Position numbers and translations under genes: made by a program. The notes beneath the pieces are model-generated. The model was given only the letters and a program-made list of their open reading frames with translations. It had not been told where the DNA came from and did not search any database. Of a stretch of DNA of 20,789 nucleotides, positions 9,975 to 18,750 are shown piece by piece. Source of the stretch: Pelargonium cotyledonis (Eukaryota; Streptophyta; Magnoliopsida; Geraniales; Geraniaceae); contig JAYMTA010001278.1 in the NCBI GenBank assembly GCA_036897625.1, positions 1 through 20,789 on the forward strand, written 5' to 3'. Numbering within the stretch: the first letter of the stretch is position 1; the number at the start of each line of letters is the position of its first letter.

Positions 9975-9994
9975 TGCTCTCTTTCGACTCCTAA
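9974..9994 (+). CDS. Upstream ORF 2 of the glycosyltransferase gene (6 aa)
   Basis: ATG 9974-9976 starts a six-codon frame, MLSFDS, ending with TAA at 9992-9994, just two bases before the main ATG at 9997. The start overlaps the stop of uORF 1. Such an arrangement would allow ribosomes to terminate and restart, or would reduce main-frame translation. No product function is implied. Confidence 0.35.
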   Translation: MLSFDS

Positions 9995-9996
9995 AA

Positions 9997-12900
9997 ATGC
10001 TCAGAAACCTCCGATCCCGTCGCCGTCCCCGCTACGGCGTCCAGGTCTGCGCCGCCGTCTCCGCCCTCCTCCTCCTCCTCCTCTCCGTCTCTCTCCTCTA
10101 CTCCCGCCTCTCCACCTCCCAGCACCCCCTTCACCACCAGTCCGTCACCTCCCAGGACGACGTCGTTTTCAACCCCCTCCTCTCCGACACCGTCGACTTC
10201 AATTCCCCCGAGGACAAGATCGACGAGCACGACACTCTCGAGGACCAGGACGGCTCCACCGACCCCGACGACTCCGTCCGAGGCGCTTCCCTCAACTTCG
10301 ACGACGACGACCAGGAGTTCGACCAGCCCCGAGCCTCCTCTTCCGCCTACTATTTCGATCACCTCACCGGATCCATCCGACGGTCCCTGAGCCGGCGATC
10401 GATCGATGAGTGGGATGAGGATTATGTCGGATTCAAGATGGATTTCGGCGTCGATGACCCCAGCCGGACTGCGTTCGCCTCCGATGACATTCCGGTGGAC
10501 GAGGAGGTGAGGAGGAAGGCTAGCCTGGTGGAGGGGATCGAAGACGCGCTTATGCTGAAAATGGGGAGGAAGGTTTCGCCGTTGAGGTTGGGTTGGAGTG
10601 ATTGGTTTGATAAGAAGAGTGAGTTTTTGAAGAGGGATAAGATGTTCAAGTCCAATTTGGAGGTTTTGAATCCTCTGAGCAACCCCATGTTGCAGGATCC
10701 GGATGGGGCTGGCTTGACAGGGCTAACCAGGGGCGACCGGATGGTGCAGAAGTGGTGGCTGGATCAGTATAAGAAAGTACCCTTTTTGATCAAGAAACCT
10801 TTGGTGCGGTCCGATACTGCCCGCCAGCTGAAACTGGAAGGAAATGGCGGTGGTAGTAAGGGGAGTGGGGGTGTGGATAGTGGCGAGCTGAATGTGATTG
10901 CAGGAGATACACAAAAGCAATTAAAGGGTGAAATGAAGGGAGTAGAGCGTAGGACTCTGGATGATAATGTGAGTGATGATAATGCGAGTGATGATAATGC
11001 TAGCAAGGCTTTGAATTCAAATGCGAGTGAAAATTCATCAAATCAGAGTAATGTGGATGAAAGTATTGATTCCGAGGCTCATGGTGTGTCTGAGTACTCA
11101 GGTAATTTATATGCTGATGGCAAGAGATGGGGTTATTACCCTGGTTTGCCTCCTATGTTATCCTTTTCGGACTTCATGAATGCATTTTTCAGGAAAGAAA
11201 AGTGTGATCTGAGGGTGTTTATGGTGTGGAATTCACCCCCTTGGATGTATAGTGTCCGGCAACAGAGAGGGCTTGAGAGTCTGCTCTCAAACCATCGAGA
11301 TGCTTGTGTTGTAATGTTTTCGGAGACGCTTGAGCTTAATTTTTTCAAAGACAATTTTGTGAAGGATGGGTAATTCCTAGAACTTATACTTTCCTGGATT
11401 TTATTTTGGTTGATATGCATGTTATCTGTTCTGTATACTGAAACAATTCAATTATACAGTTTTAAAGTTGCTGTCGTGATGCCAAATCTCGAGGAACTGC
11501 TGAAGGATACACCTGTTTCCATATTTGCTTCTGTTTGGTTTGAATGGAGGGAGACAAAGTTCTATTCAACTCACTATAGTGAGCTTGTCCGACTTGCTGT
11601 TCTTTATAAGTAAGCAATCTTCCGTTCATATGAACATTATGTGTCCTACTCACTTGTACTGCTGAATAAAACTATATAACTGAGTTTCATGATTTTACTT
11701 TGAATTGTATGTCCTACAAGGAAAGACACTAGGACTTGGATGAACATAATAGCATCAAAATAAATCAAGGAAAATATAAGGATTATACATTAGGGATCAG
11801 AGATGAGAACTAGGAGAAAGTTATTCAGGCCAATTGTCTTGGCCTAAAACTGCTATGAACTTATTTATTGCCAAGGACCATGGTAAAGAGTTTTTATGAT
11901 ATAAACTTGTGTTCACCTTGTAAATGAAGAACCATACTATTTTTGCCACAAGTTATACAGATCTGATGCCATGGGAAGGAATTATTTGAAGAGTTAGATT
12001 TTTTGTAGGTGAGGGTTGAGGCTTATTTTATTTATTTTTTTAATAAACAAAGAAATGAACAGTTAGAACAGTTTCTTCTGCGTACATGTGATGTTAAACT
12101 TGTTAAAAGAATTTAATAACTCTTTATTCTTCCACTTAATAGCTTCAATTGTAATTCAGATATTGTATGTGGTGTATGTATTTAATTGGATCAATCCGAA
12201 TGAGACTGTTTTGTAATATTTATTCTGTCTGGTGTTGATGTATGCCTAATTCAAATGTTCCTTTTTGTCATGTTTTCCAGATATGGTGGAATCTATCTTG
12301 ATTCTGACATTATAGTGTTAAAACCATTGTCCTCTCTTAACAACACTGTTGGCACAGAGGATTCTCTTCCCGAAAGTTCTCTAAATGGTGCTGTAATGGC
12401 ATTTCAAAAGCATAGGTACTAACTCTACCTAGTCTTTGCTCGTGGATTAGAGTTTAGTTTTACTTTGGTTTATGCTTTGCCGTTAATATGACTGTATCTG
12501 GTTTTATGGCTTTATATGTCACTGCCCCACCTTCTCTGCTTTTCTGTGCCATTTTTCCCCTTCATGGATTTATTTAATGATTTTGAAAAAAAAATCAGAA
12601 TTTATTTTTATTCAGAATGATGAATAGCATTTTAGTATCTCTTTATTCTGCATTAGGCACCTTTTATTGCTTAAGGCAGTTTGGTGCATTTAACTTTCAG
12701 CTATCATATTGAGCACCTCTTCAGGGCATGCATTCAGTTACTTTCATTCCCTTACTTGCAGCCCTTTCATTATGGAATGCCTGAAAGAGTTCTATGTGTC
12801 TTATGATGATACTCGCCTGAGATGGAATGGAGCTGATCTTTTGACAAGAGTCGCAAGAAAATTTTCCAGTAAAGAGAACAAATCAATCAAAACACAAGAA

Positions 12901-15336
12901 TTGAAAGTGCAACCCTCTATTAATTTTTTTCCTATTAGTTCGCGAAACATCACAAGGTAAAGCTCCTTATTACCTCAATCATGCGTTTGATTATTTTGAG
13001 GTTTTGGAAATCAAAAACTTGTCTGCTGTTTACTGTCTTTTTGCCTCTTCTAGTTATTGTCTCGTGCAATCCTATTTTCTCATTTAAATGTTAAAAGAGT
13101 CTGGAAGAAAGTTTAGATGCTACTAAGATTGTCAATAACAGAACATATACCTCGCCAGTAAGTTGATAAAAATTATCCACTTGTTAGGTCACAGTTGACA
13201 ACATTTATTAATGGAAGTATCCAAAATATATATGTTTGTGTGATAAATAGTTATCATTCATATATTAGATGATTCCATGAATTTTGGTTGTTAAGAAATT
13301 ACTCTTTCTGTATATAAAAAAAAAAGGAATTGGCACAATATCAAGGTTGCTGTCTTTGCTCAATTTGGATCCAACCTTGATACTGCAAATCAGGCTAGAA
13401 GTTCAGGAGCACTGAAACATCCACATGAGCATCACTTCCAATTGAAAAACAAGTTCTTGTAAATTATGCTGCTATAAATGAATTTTGTGATCCAATGCCC
13501 ATAGACTGAATAGATAGTTACCAAAAAGTTCTTCCCAGCATTTTTTATGCACTTCAAACATTCATCAAGTTAATATAAAATAAAGAGTTCCCATTTTACA
13601 CAACTGTGATCGCATGTTCAAATAAAAAGTGAGGTAAATTGAATTAACACATTATCGAAAGGATAGAAGTTGGAATTTTCATAACATTGTATTTGCACCT
13701 GAAGCAATGCTTAGTACCTTACATACTATTTATGTGAGCCAAAGAGTAACTGAGTAAGCAGTTATTCCAAAGCACAGGAAAGGTTGGTAAACCAAGCCCT
13801 CAGATAGATATCGATCCCATCTGTAATGGATGAGTATTAGCAAGTACTCCCTCCGTCCCATAATAAGTGCGTTGTTTACTTTTTAGGAAATTAGTTATGC
13901 ATGAATGATCAATAGTGCTCACTTTGCTAACTTCTTAATTTTTTTCAAAACAGAAAGCATGACAATTTTTATTTTGGGACGGAGTTAGTGTCCATAAAGT
14001 TAGCAAAATTTGGAAATTGTCAAAGACAACTTTTTGAGAGACTTGGAAGGTTATAACCATTTTTCTGTAGAGGTGGGATCCTTGGTCTAAAAGCAGATCC
14101 TACGTATTTTGTAAAGGGGGAAAAGGGCATTAATTTGACAAAGTCAACAGAAGGCATACTGTGATTCTACATTCTCCATTGTCAAAAGATAATGCATGAA
14201 TATGATCTTTTAAGATTTGGAGAATACACAACTTTAAGGGAATAACTTTGATATTTTCTTGGAGGAAACATTATCAGTTTGAGAATTTTAAATGGAGAAG
14301 TTTTCTCCTGAAATATGACTTTTTTAAACGTTTGCCCCTACAGAAAGAATAATTTTTCATCTACATAAGGTAGAGGGACCACATAGGAGTAATTTTTTTT
14401 ATCTACCTAAGAATAAATGTTTACTCTTGACCTCAACGCGGTTGGTGAGAGATCTTTTGCTTATTTATTCAAGAATCATGAGTAGTTTCTTTTTATCCCT
14501 AGTGATGATCAAAATGCTAAGAAAGCCTCTCAGCATTACCCCTTGCGTTACACATAAGACTTTCAAGGAATATTCTATATTTCTTGTTCCAACTCTGCCA
14601 GTAGAATATCTCTGCGTGTTTGCTTTTATAGAACTATTCAATAAATATGGAGTGATCTGAAAGTTCAGGCTTAGCCACTCCCTCTTCATTGAGTGGTATT
14701 GATTACTTTTGCATGGTGATCCCTTTCTACAACTGTATAAATGAGTGGAGTTTCAATCTAAGTCATTTCATTTGATAGAAGATTAAGTTTAGTGTTGTAT
14801 TATCTCTCACTTGTGCCCAATAGGCAATAGAAGACATTAGCTCTCATTACAAAGAACGTGCAAACCCAAGCATAAACTTTAAGGAGTCCCCAATGCTTGT
14901 GCATGATTGCATGATGAATATTCAAGGTTATGTCATAATGACTGCCTAAGTATTGATTACTTTTTTATGGTGATACGTGGTTTCATGTTACACAAGGACC
15001 GTATAAACTTCATTTATTCTGTTATTGATACTATATAGTTTGCATGCATGCACATCTACTGCATCTGTTGCAAATTGCTCTTCATTACTTTGTGTTTTAA
15101 ACAAATACTTATAATTTTCTTTTTCCGTTCCCTTCTGAGATGAAAACAGATACTTCACTGCACCAGCTTTTGTGGATGAAAGAGATCAACAAGATGTTCT
15201 CTTCCGAAAGATTCTGAATGAATCATTCACATTTCACTTCTGGAACAGCTTAACATCTGCTCTCATTCCAGATCCGGAGAGCGTTGTGACTAGGCTTATT
15301 AACCAACCATGTATCCGCTGCTCTGATGTATTGTGA
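9997..15336 (+). CDS. Type II membrane alpha-1,4-glycosyltransferase family protein (GT32/Gb3-synthase-like), 679 aa
   Basis: Exons are 9997-11369, 11460-11609, 12281-12415, 12762-12956 and 15150-15336; all introns are GT-AG and phase 2, totalling 2040 nt. The N-terminus is basic (LRSRRRPR) and followed by a hydrophobic anchor at ~15-37, the layout of a Golgi type II protein. Residues ~40-395 form a long acidic, low-complexity stem with six N-glycosylation sequons at 324-351. The catalytic region starts near 400; YGGIYLDSDIIVLKP at 509-523 carries the DXD metal/nucleotide-sugar motif (515-517) of glycosyltransferases with a DXD sugar-binding region. The later WNGADLLTRV and FTFHFWNS segments fit the alpha-1,4-glycosyltransferase conserved C-terminal region. 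It resembles the plant At4g19900-type family, often named after lactosylceramide 4-alpha-galactosyltransferase; the real plant acceptor is unknown. Retention of intron 1 would stop immediately after residue 458, removing the catalytic core. Confidence 0.9.
10967..11050 (+). repeat. In-frame repeat encoding a run of N-glycosylation sequons
   Basis: Three 15-bp units close to gatgataatgYgagt lie in tandem from 10967, encoding DDNVS, DDNAS and DDNAS, followed by SNAS, NSS and NQS. The result is six N-X-S sequons (Asn 324, 329, 334, 342, 346, 349) in 28 residues of the stem region, with no proline at the X position. Confidence 0.85.
11610..12280 (+). other. Intron 2 of the glycosyltransferase gene
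   Basis: The donor is tttataa|gtaagc and the acceptor tgttttccag|atatgg. The split codon aa+a gives Lys, so the reading runs LAVLYK-YGGIYLDSD. The 671-bp interior is AT-rich with no recognised insertion or RNA gene. Confidence 0.8.
13327..13571 (+). pseudogene. atp1: Decayed fragment of mitochondrial ATP synthase subunit alpha (atp1 C-terminal part)
   Basis: Reading across frames gives ELAQY, then VAVFAQFGSNLDTANQA, then LKHPHEHHFQLKNKFL, then VNYAAINEFCDPMPID and SYQKVLPS. These follow in order and spacing the conserved C-terminal region of plant mitochondrial F1-ATPase alpha (family pattern ELAQYRE-AFAQFGSDLDAATQA, then KQP and VIYAAV-GFCDRMPLDRI-QYE). Breaks are visible: a loss of about 2 nt after ELAQY, missing codons after NQA, a 1-nt shift before VNYAA and a TGA after MPID. 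It is not translatable and lies inside an intron. It is probably a nuclear insertion of mitochondrial DNA, or a retrocopy; an A-run lies just upstream. Identification rests on family motifs recalled from memory. Confidence 0.65.
13847..13985. mobile_element. Stowaway-type MITE (Tc1/mariner), ~139 bp
   Basis: The left end is CTCCCTCCGTCCCATAATAA; the reverse complement of the right end is ACTCCGTCCCAAAATAAAA, so the termini are inverted repeats centred on CTCCGTCCC. TA dinucleotides flank it at 13845-13846 and 13986-13987, the expected target site. The length and AT-rich interior fit Stowaway. It sits within intron 4 of the glycosyltransferase gene in a region without splice signals that would obviously be affected. 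Confidence 0.75.
14697..14974. repeat. Pair of 24-bp direct repeats 254 bp apart
   Basis: A 24-bp block starting tattgattactttt and ending atggtgat occurs at 14697-14720 and 14951-14974, matching at 22 of 24 positions. Just before the first copy, ccactc/gagtgg form a 6-bp-stem inverted repeat (14675-14680 and 14691-14696). The pair could mark the edges of a decayed insertion or a local duplication. Confidence 0.6.
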
Positions 15337-16099
15337 GCTTTGTACAACTCAATTTTGTCCAGAAGTTGGTCAAAGAGAATAGATTGGATAAGTACGCAAG
15401 GCTAGAAACTTAGTGTGTTAGATCCTTACTTCACAAAGAGCGGATGCATACATGTGGTTGTACAGTTGAACATAGTGCCCAAAGAGAACAAACATCAGGG
15501 AGATATGCTGATAAGAAGTGAATTTTCATGTAAAGTGGATTTTTTGCTCCAATGCTGAGAATTCTTTTGTATTCTTGTGAATTCACTTTTTAACTGTCAA
15601 TCAAGTAGAGCATCTCATACCCCTTCCCCGAAAAGCGACAATCCAAAACTGAGCACTTGCTGTATCGAACCTATGTATTATACTTCGACAATCTTTATAT
15701 ATAATGAGTTGGCACTCTCTGGACTTGCTGTGTATAGATATTGTTCCCATTGTTATATTCTGAGTTACAAGTGCATTTTGGATGTGAATTACCAATGAGT
15801 AGGTTACATTTGGAGGGCCAATATGTGTCGGCTCAGGCAAAGTTGCAATATCACAAGTTGTTCGTAAGTTTATAATTGCGAGTTTTATTTGGACCTAGTG
15901 TTTTTTTTCATCATGATTAATTTCTAATGTTGTTTTGGTTGCAGAATGCAGGTAGAAAGAGAAATTCATTTCATCAACAAATACAAGTCTACACTCAAAA
16001 AGCAACATATGTACCATTGCAGCTGGCAGGTAACCGATCAAACCTCATTAAGTAGTATTAGAAGAAAACAATCAGAAGAAGCTATACACATGAACTTTT
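15337..16099. other. Convergent 3' regions of the glycosyltransferase and EXL genes
   Basis: The two stop codons face each other 763 bp apart. The first few hundred bases after 15336 are likely 3' UTR of the plus-strand gene and the right part 3' UTR of the minus-strand gene. Frames of 70-80 codons here (for example near 15577-15840 on both strands) have no recognised motif. Overlapping 3' UTRs are possible but not shown by the sequence. Confidence 0.45.
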
Positions 16100-17125
16100 C
16101 TAATCCATGGCATTGGGACCATAGCATCTCTTTTTCACAGGGTTCCACACCCATTGCACAAGAAACCTCCTTCCCTTCACCCCATTCACATTATACCCAT
16201 TTCCCCAAGAGTCTTTCTTCACTACGCCCACGTATCCACCTCCGCCACCCGACCCATAAACACCTACACACATGTCCGCTATCTCATTTGGTGCTGTCGG
16301 GTTATCTCCTCCGTACCACGCATTTACTAGCGGATTACTTGACGTTTCTGCTAGTTCATGTGCTATCACACTGATCATTCCGTCCACCCCAGCATCCCCA
16401 TTTGGTGCACGCATTATGTTGTTGCCTCCATTGGTGCTTGGTGGCGGCTTCCCCGAGTACTTAGGCCATGCAAATGGGTAGGCACACATGCCCGGGCACT
16501 GAGTCCCGCTATGGCCAACCCAAGCGTAGGGCACAGTGACCCCAACAATGTTGGGGAAGGTGAAGTAGTGAAACCCACAGACTTCTCTGCAGAAGTCTTG
16601 AACTCGAACATCTTCAGAGGTGAGCACAAGGTAAAGGCCATTGTGGGGGTTGAGGGGTAGAGGATGAGGATACGAGGTGGTGGCGGTTTTGATGACAGAT
16701 TGAACGGCTAAACGACTGAGATAGCCTCCATGAGAGTAGCTGGTGTCGTGAAACTCCCCGGCGAGGGAAATGCTGTCTGTGATGTTGGATCCTGTTTGGT
16801 CAGTGTAGAGCCTGACATTGCTCCACCAGGCAGCAACAGAAGGGTAGGAGGTGGAAGAAGGAGCAGAGAGGGAATAGAGGAAGTCTCTGATAGTGGCCTG
16901 GTAGGTCGGGTTCCAATGGCCATACCAGAGAACATAGAGCTTGATGGGAGATGCAAGGACAGGACCCATATGGTACTCAAGGTCCACTAGATCAGAAGAA
17001 CCCTCATAGTTCTTGACAGGATTGAACATTTCACTGTCATGGCTCCATGAAAGAGCCAGAGGAGTATGCAAGCAAAGCAGAGAGACCAGCAAGAGGACAT
17101 TGCTAAACAACAGGTTGGTCTGCAT
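16100..17125 (-). CDS. EXORDIUM-like protein (phosphate-induced protein 1 family), secreted, 341 aa
   Basis: A single uninterrupted frame on the minus strand ends at TAG (16100-16102). The Met at 17125 is chosen because it starts a clear signal peptide ([20 protein letters not shown], cleavage likely near residue 26). Upstream Met codons at 17176 and 17224 would add up to 33 polar residues and lie near or beyond the candidate TATA box. Family hallmarks run through the whole mature protein: YHMGPVL (51-57), [10 protein letters not shown] (64-73), LYTDQTG (106-112), [15 protein letters not shown] (177-191), [12 protein letters not shown] (210-221), [15 protein letters not shown] (246-260), [11 protein letters not shown] (290-300), QWVWNP (324-329). 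The length is typical and it appears complete. EXO/EXL proteins act in the apoplast and are tied to brassinosteroid- and carbon-dependent cell expansion in Arabidopsis. Similarity seems closest to the EXL5/EXL7-like branch, but the paralogue is uncertain. Confidence 0.92.
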   Translation of the reverse strand: MQTNLLFSNVLLLVSLLCLHTPLALSWSHDSEMFNPVKNYEGSSDLVDLEYHMGPVLASPIKLYVLWYGHWNPTYQATIRDFLYSLSAPSSTSYPSVAAWWSNVRLYTDQTGSNITDSISLAGEFHDTSYSHGGYLSRLAVQSVIKTATTSYPHPLPLNPHNGLYLVLTSEDVRVQDFCREVCGFHYFTFPNIVGVTVPYAWVGHSGTQCPGMCAYPFAWPKYSGKPPPSTNGGNNIMRAPNGDAGVDGMISVIAHELAETSSNPLVNAWYGGDNPTAPNEIADMCVGVYGSGGGGGYVGVVKKDSWGNGYNVNGVKGRRFLVQWVWNPVKKRCYGPNAMD

Positions 17126-17188
17126 TTTTATTTGGTTTCTAAAATGCCTTTGGTGCTCTCTTCTGAATTGTGACATTGGAGAAGAGGT

Positions 17189-17196
17189 CTTATAAT
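17189..17196 (-). promoter_or_regulatory. Candidate TATA box of the EXL gene
   Basis: On the minus strand the sequence reads cccattataagacc, a TTATAAGA element about 65 bp upstream of the chosen start codon at 17125. That would place transcription start roughly 35-40 bp before the ATG and excludes the Met at 17224. A second, more distal candidate (ctattataagaa) lies on the same strand at about 17366-17378. Confidence 0.4.
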
Positions 17197-17225
17197 GGGA
17201 AAGGAGGGGTTGTTGGAGAGACATT

Positions 17226-18327
17226 AATTATTTGCTCCATTGGCTTTGGTGGTAACAGTGGCATGGATGTTTTGCATAATTCCAAGTCCATCATTGTTTG
17301 CATTTTTAATGATGATAATATTTTTCCCTTTTGGTTTCTTTTGTACTCTGTTATTCCGATTTTCTTATAATAGAAAAAGATGCTGCCCTAATCACCCTTT
17401 AGACACATCTTGTGACTCACTTATTCAAGCTATCTGATTCTTCTCTATCTTCCTCTCCCATCTTTTGAATATTCAATGAGTCAAGTTTTTTTCAAAACTA
17501 AAAAAAAAAAATCTTTTTTCTTTGTTTGTGTGTGTGGTTAGAGAGTAAGTTCATGAGCTCATGCTAATTTCATAAGAGGAAGCAACTTGGCGCATGCAGT
17601 GTCTTACATGTCAAATACATGCAAGACACCTGTAAATTTGTGATAGGTGAAAAGTGAATCTCATCTTCTGTTTTCGAGTAACTTTGGTTTTTAGGATGGG
17701 GTAGTGGGTCTCATCTTGTATTAGCTGTGTTTGACAGTTAGGATTCAATTTCATGGGTACATGAATTTGACGTGTACAATAACTGCATGCATTGATCATT
17801 TCTTATTGATGTTTTTTCTTTGGATTTGTAGGTTACAAAGGATTCTTTTTTGTGTGAAAAGTTACATCAACTATCATATAAATGGTTCTAGATTTCCCCT
17901 ATAAAAGAGCAATTGAGTATTTTTTTTTTCCCTTCAAAGCTAAAACAAACTTTGATTAATGTAAATTTGCCTCAAATATCACAGTTATACGATTCAGATA
18001 ATAAAAGCAATGCATAATAAATTTGAAAATTATCTTAGTTTGGCAACTTTTTCTATCTTTACCCATAATGATTGTTTATGGACTGTAATCATATCTGGAC
18101 TAATTAGCCCTATCAGCGCCAAGATTACAAAAGAAAAAGGAAGAGAAAATGATGAGAGTCAACAAAAGCAAATGAAAATAAAATTACAAAGGTGAACCAT
18201 CTGGTAAAAAGCAAAGCAAGAGTGTACAGTTGTGTTGCCTTTTTTTCATATTTCTTTCTCTGTAAAAAAATCCAATTCGGTCCATGTTTTGGTTAATTTA
18301 GTCTCTAATTTTTTTTTAGACCCATAA
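17226..18327. other. EXL upstream region and intergenic spacer
   Basis: AT-rich DNA upstream of the EXL gene, with no supportable gene. It contains A/T runs near 17486-17520, a strong small hairpin at 17599-17629 and a RY-like gcgcatgcag element beside it. Short frames (for example 18010-18195 on the plus strand) have no recognised motif and are not called. Confidence 0.45.
17599..17629. repeat. 13-bp-arm inverted repeat upstream of the EXL gene
   Basis: gtgtcttacatgt (17599-17611) and acatgcaagacac (17617-17629) are inverted copies with a single mismatch, separated by 5 nt. It lies about 475 bp upstream of the EXL start codon. It could be a symmetric protein-binding site, the core of a small decayed element, or chance. 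Confidence 0.75.
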
Positions 18328-18510
18328 TAGCCCTGAGTATTCGTGTTTCGACCATGTTTAATCTATGAACTCTTGTTTGACTCAAAATAGCATTGCCTCA
18401 AAGTTTATATCAAAACTTTAGAAGTCAAATTTGGTCAATATTTGAAAGTTCGGAAACTATTTCAGGTCAAATAAAAGCTCAGGGATCACGAAAATTCAAG
18501 TACCAAATTT
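18328..18510. repeat. Dispersed repeat, copy B
   Basis: Second copy, same orientation as 3107-3285. The shared order is gtgtttcga, tttatatcaaaa, ggtcaatatttgaaagtt, and an a-rich aaattca tail. It lies downstream of the GNOM gene. A poly(T) run at 18734-18749 follows further right. No terminal repeats or target duplications could be defined for either copy. Confidence 0.5.
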
Positions 18511-18733
18511 GGGCTTTTACCTTCTTTCTTTTGAACAATACAAACCTGCAAAAATGCAACAACAAAACTAATATACTTCCACAAAATCAGCCTCTTAGAC
18601 CAAATGTAAAGCAATTTTATAGACACAGACTAATTTCAAGCCACAGTGTAACATGTTCTTATTGACCTCCAATCAAAACTAACACACTTCATTATTGTGC
18701 CAAGTAAAAAACTACGCCAAAGGAGGGGAACAA

Positions 18734-18749
18734 TTTTTTTTTTTTTTTT
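18734..18749. repeat. Homopolymer T(16) tract
   Basis: Sixteen consecutive T on the plus strand, that is A(16) on the strand of the GNOM gene, about 360 nt beyond its stop codon and so within or just past its 3' UTR. It is a likely site of internal oligo-dT priming in cDNA work. Confidence 0.9.
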
Positions 18750-18750
18750 A

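Larger units (their letters stand above)
12957..15149 (+). other. Large fourth intron of the glycosyltransferase gene
   Basis: The donor is cacaag|gtaaag and the acceptor gatgaaaacag|atac, with the split codon ag+a giving Arg. At 2193 bp it is far longer than the other three introns (90, 671 and 346 bp). It holds a decayed atp1-like fragment, a Stowaway MITE and a pair of 24-bp direct repeats at 14697-14720 and 14951-14974, so insertion growth explains part of its size. The remaining sequence is AT-rich with nothing recognised. Confidence 0.8.

Noticed and set aside
9991-10362. 123-codon antisense frame rich in Val, Gly and Glu opposite the glycosyltransferase start
   Set aside because: It is the complement of C3-rich codons on the plus strand, has low-complexity composition and no motif, and the plus frame is clearly the real gene.
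13339-13382. Perfect 11-bp inverted repeat tatcaaggttg / caaccttgata
   Set aside because: It falls inside the atp1-like fragment, where both arms align to coding positions of that gene, so the symmetry is probably accidental.
15929-15960. Good splice-acceptor-like sequence (tgttttggttgcag) ending at 15944
   Set aside because: It lies beyond the glycosyltransferase stop codon with no matching coding exon downstream and next to the EXL 3' end; a 3' UTR intron cannot be shown.
16272-16990. Several 70-100-codon frames on both strands within the EXL gene
   Set aside because: They are shadows of the EXL coding frame, which alone carries the family motifs across its whole length.
17126-17224. N-terminal extension of the EXL frame to the Met at 17224
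   Set aside because: The added 33 residues are polar and would bury the signal peptide, and the TTATAAGA element at 17189-17196 would lie inside it.
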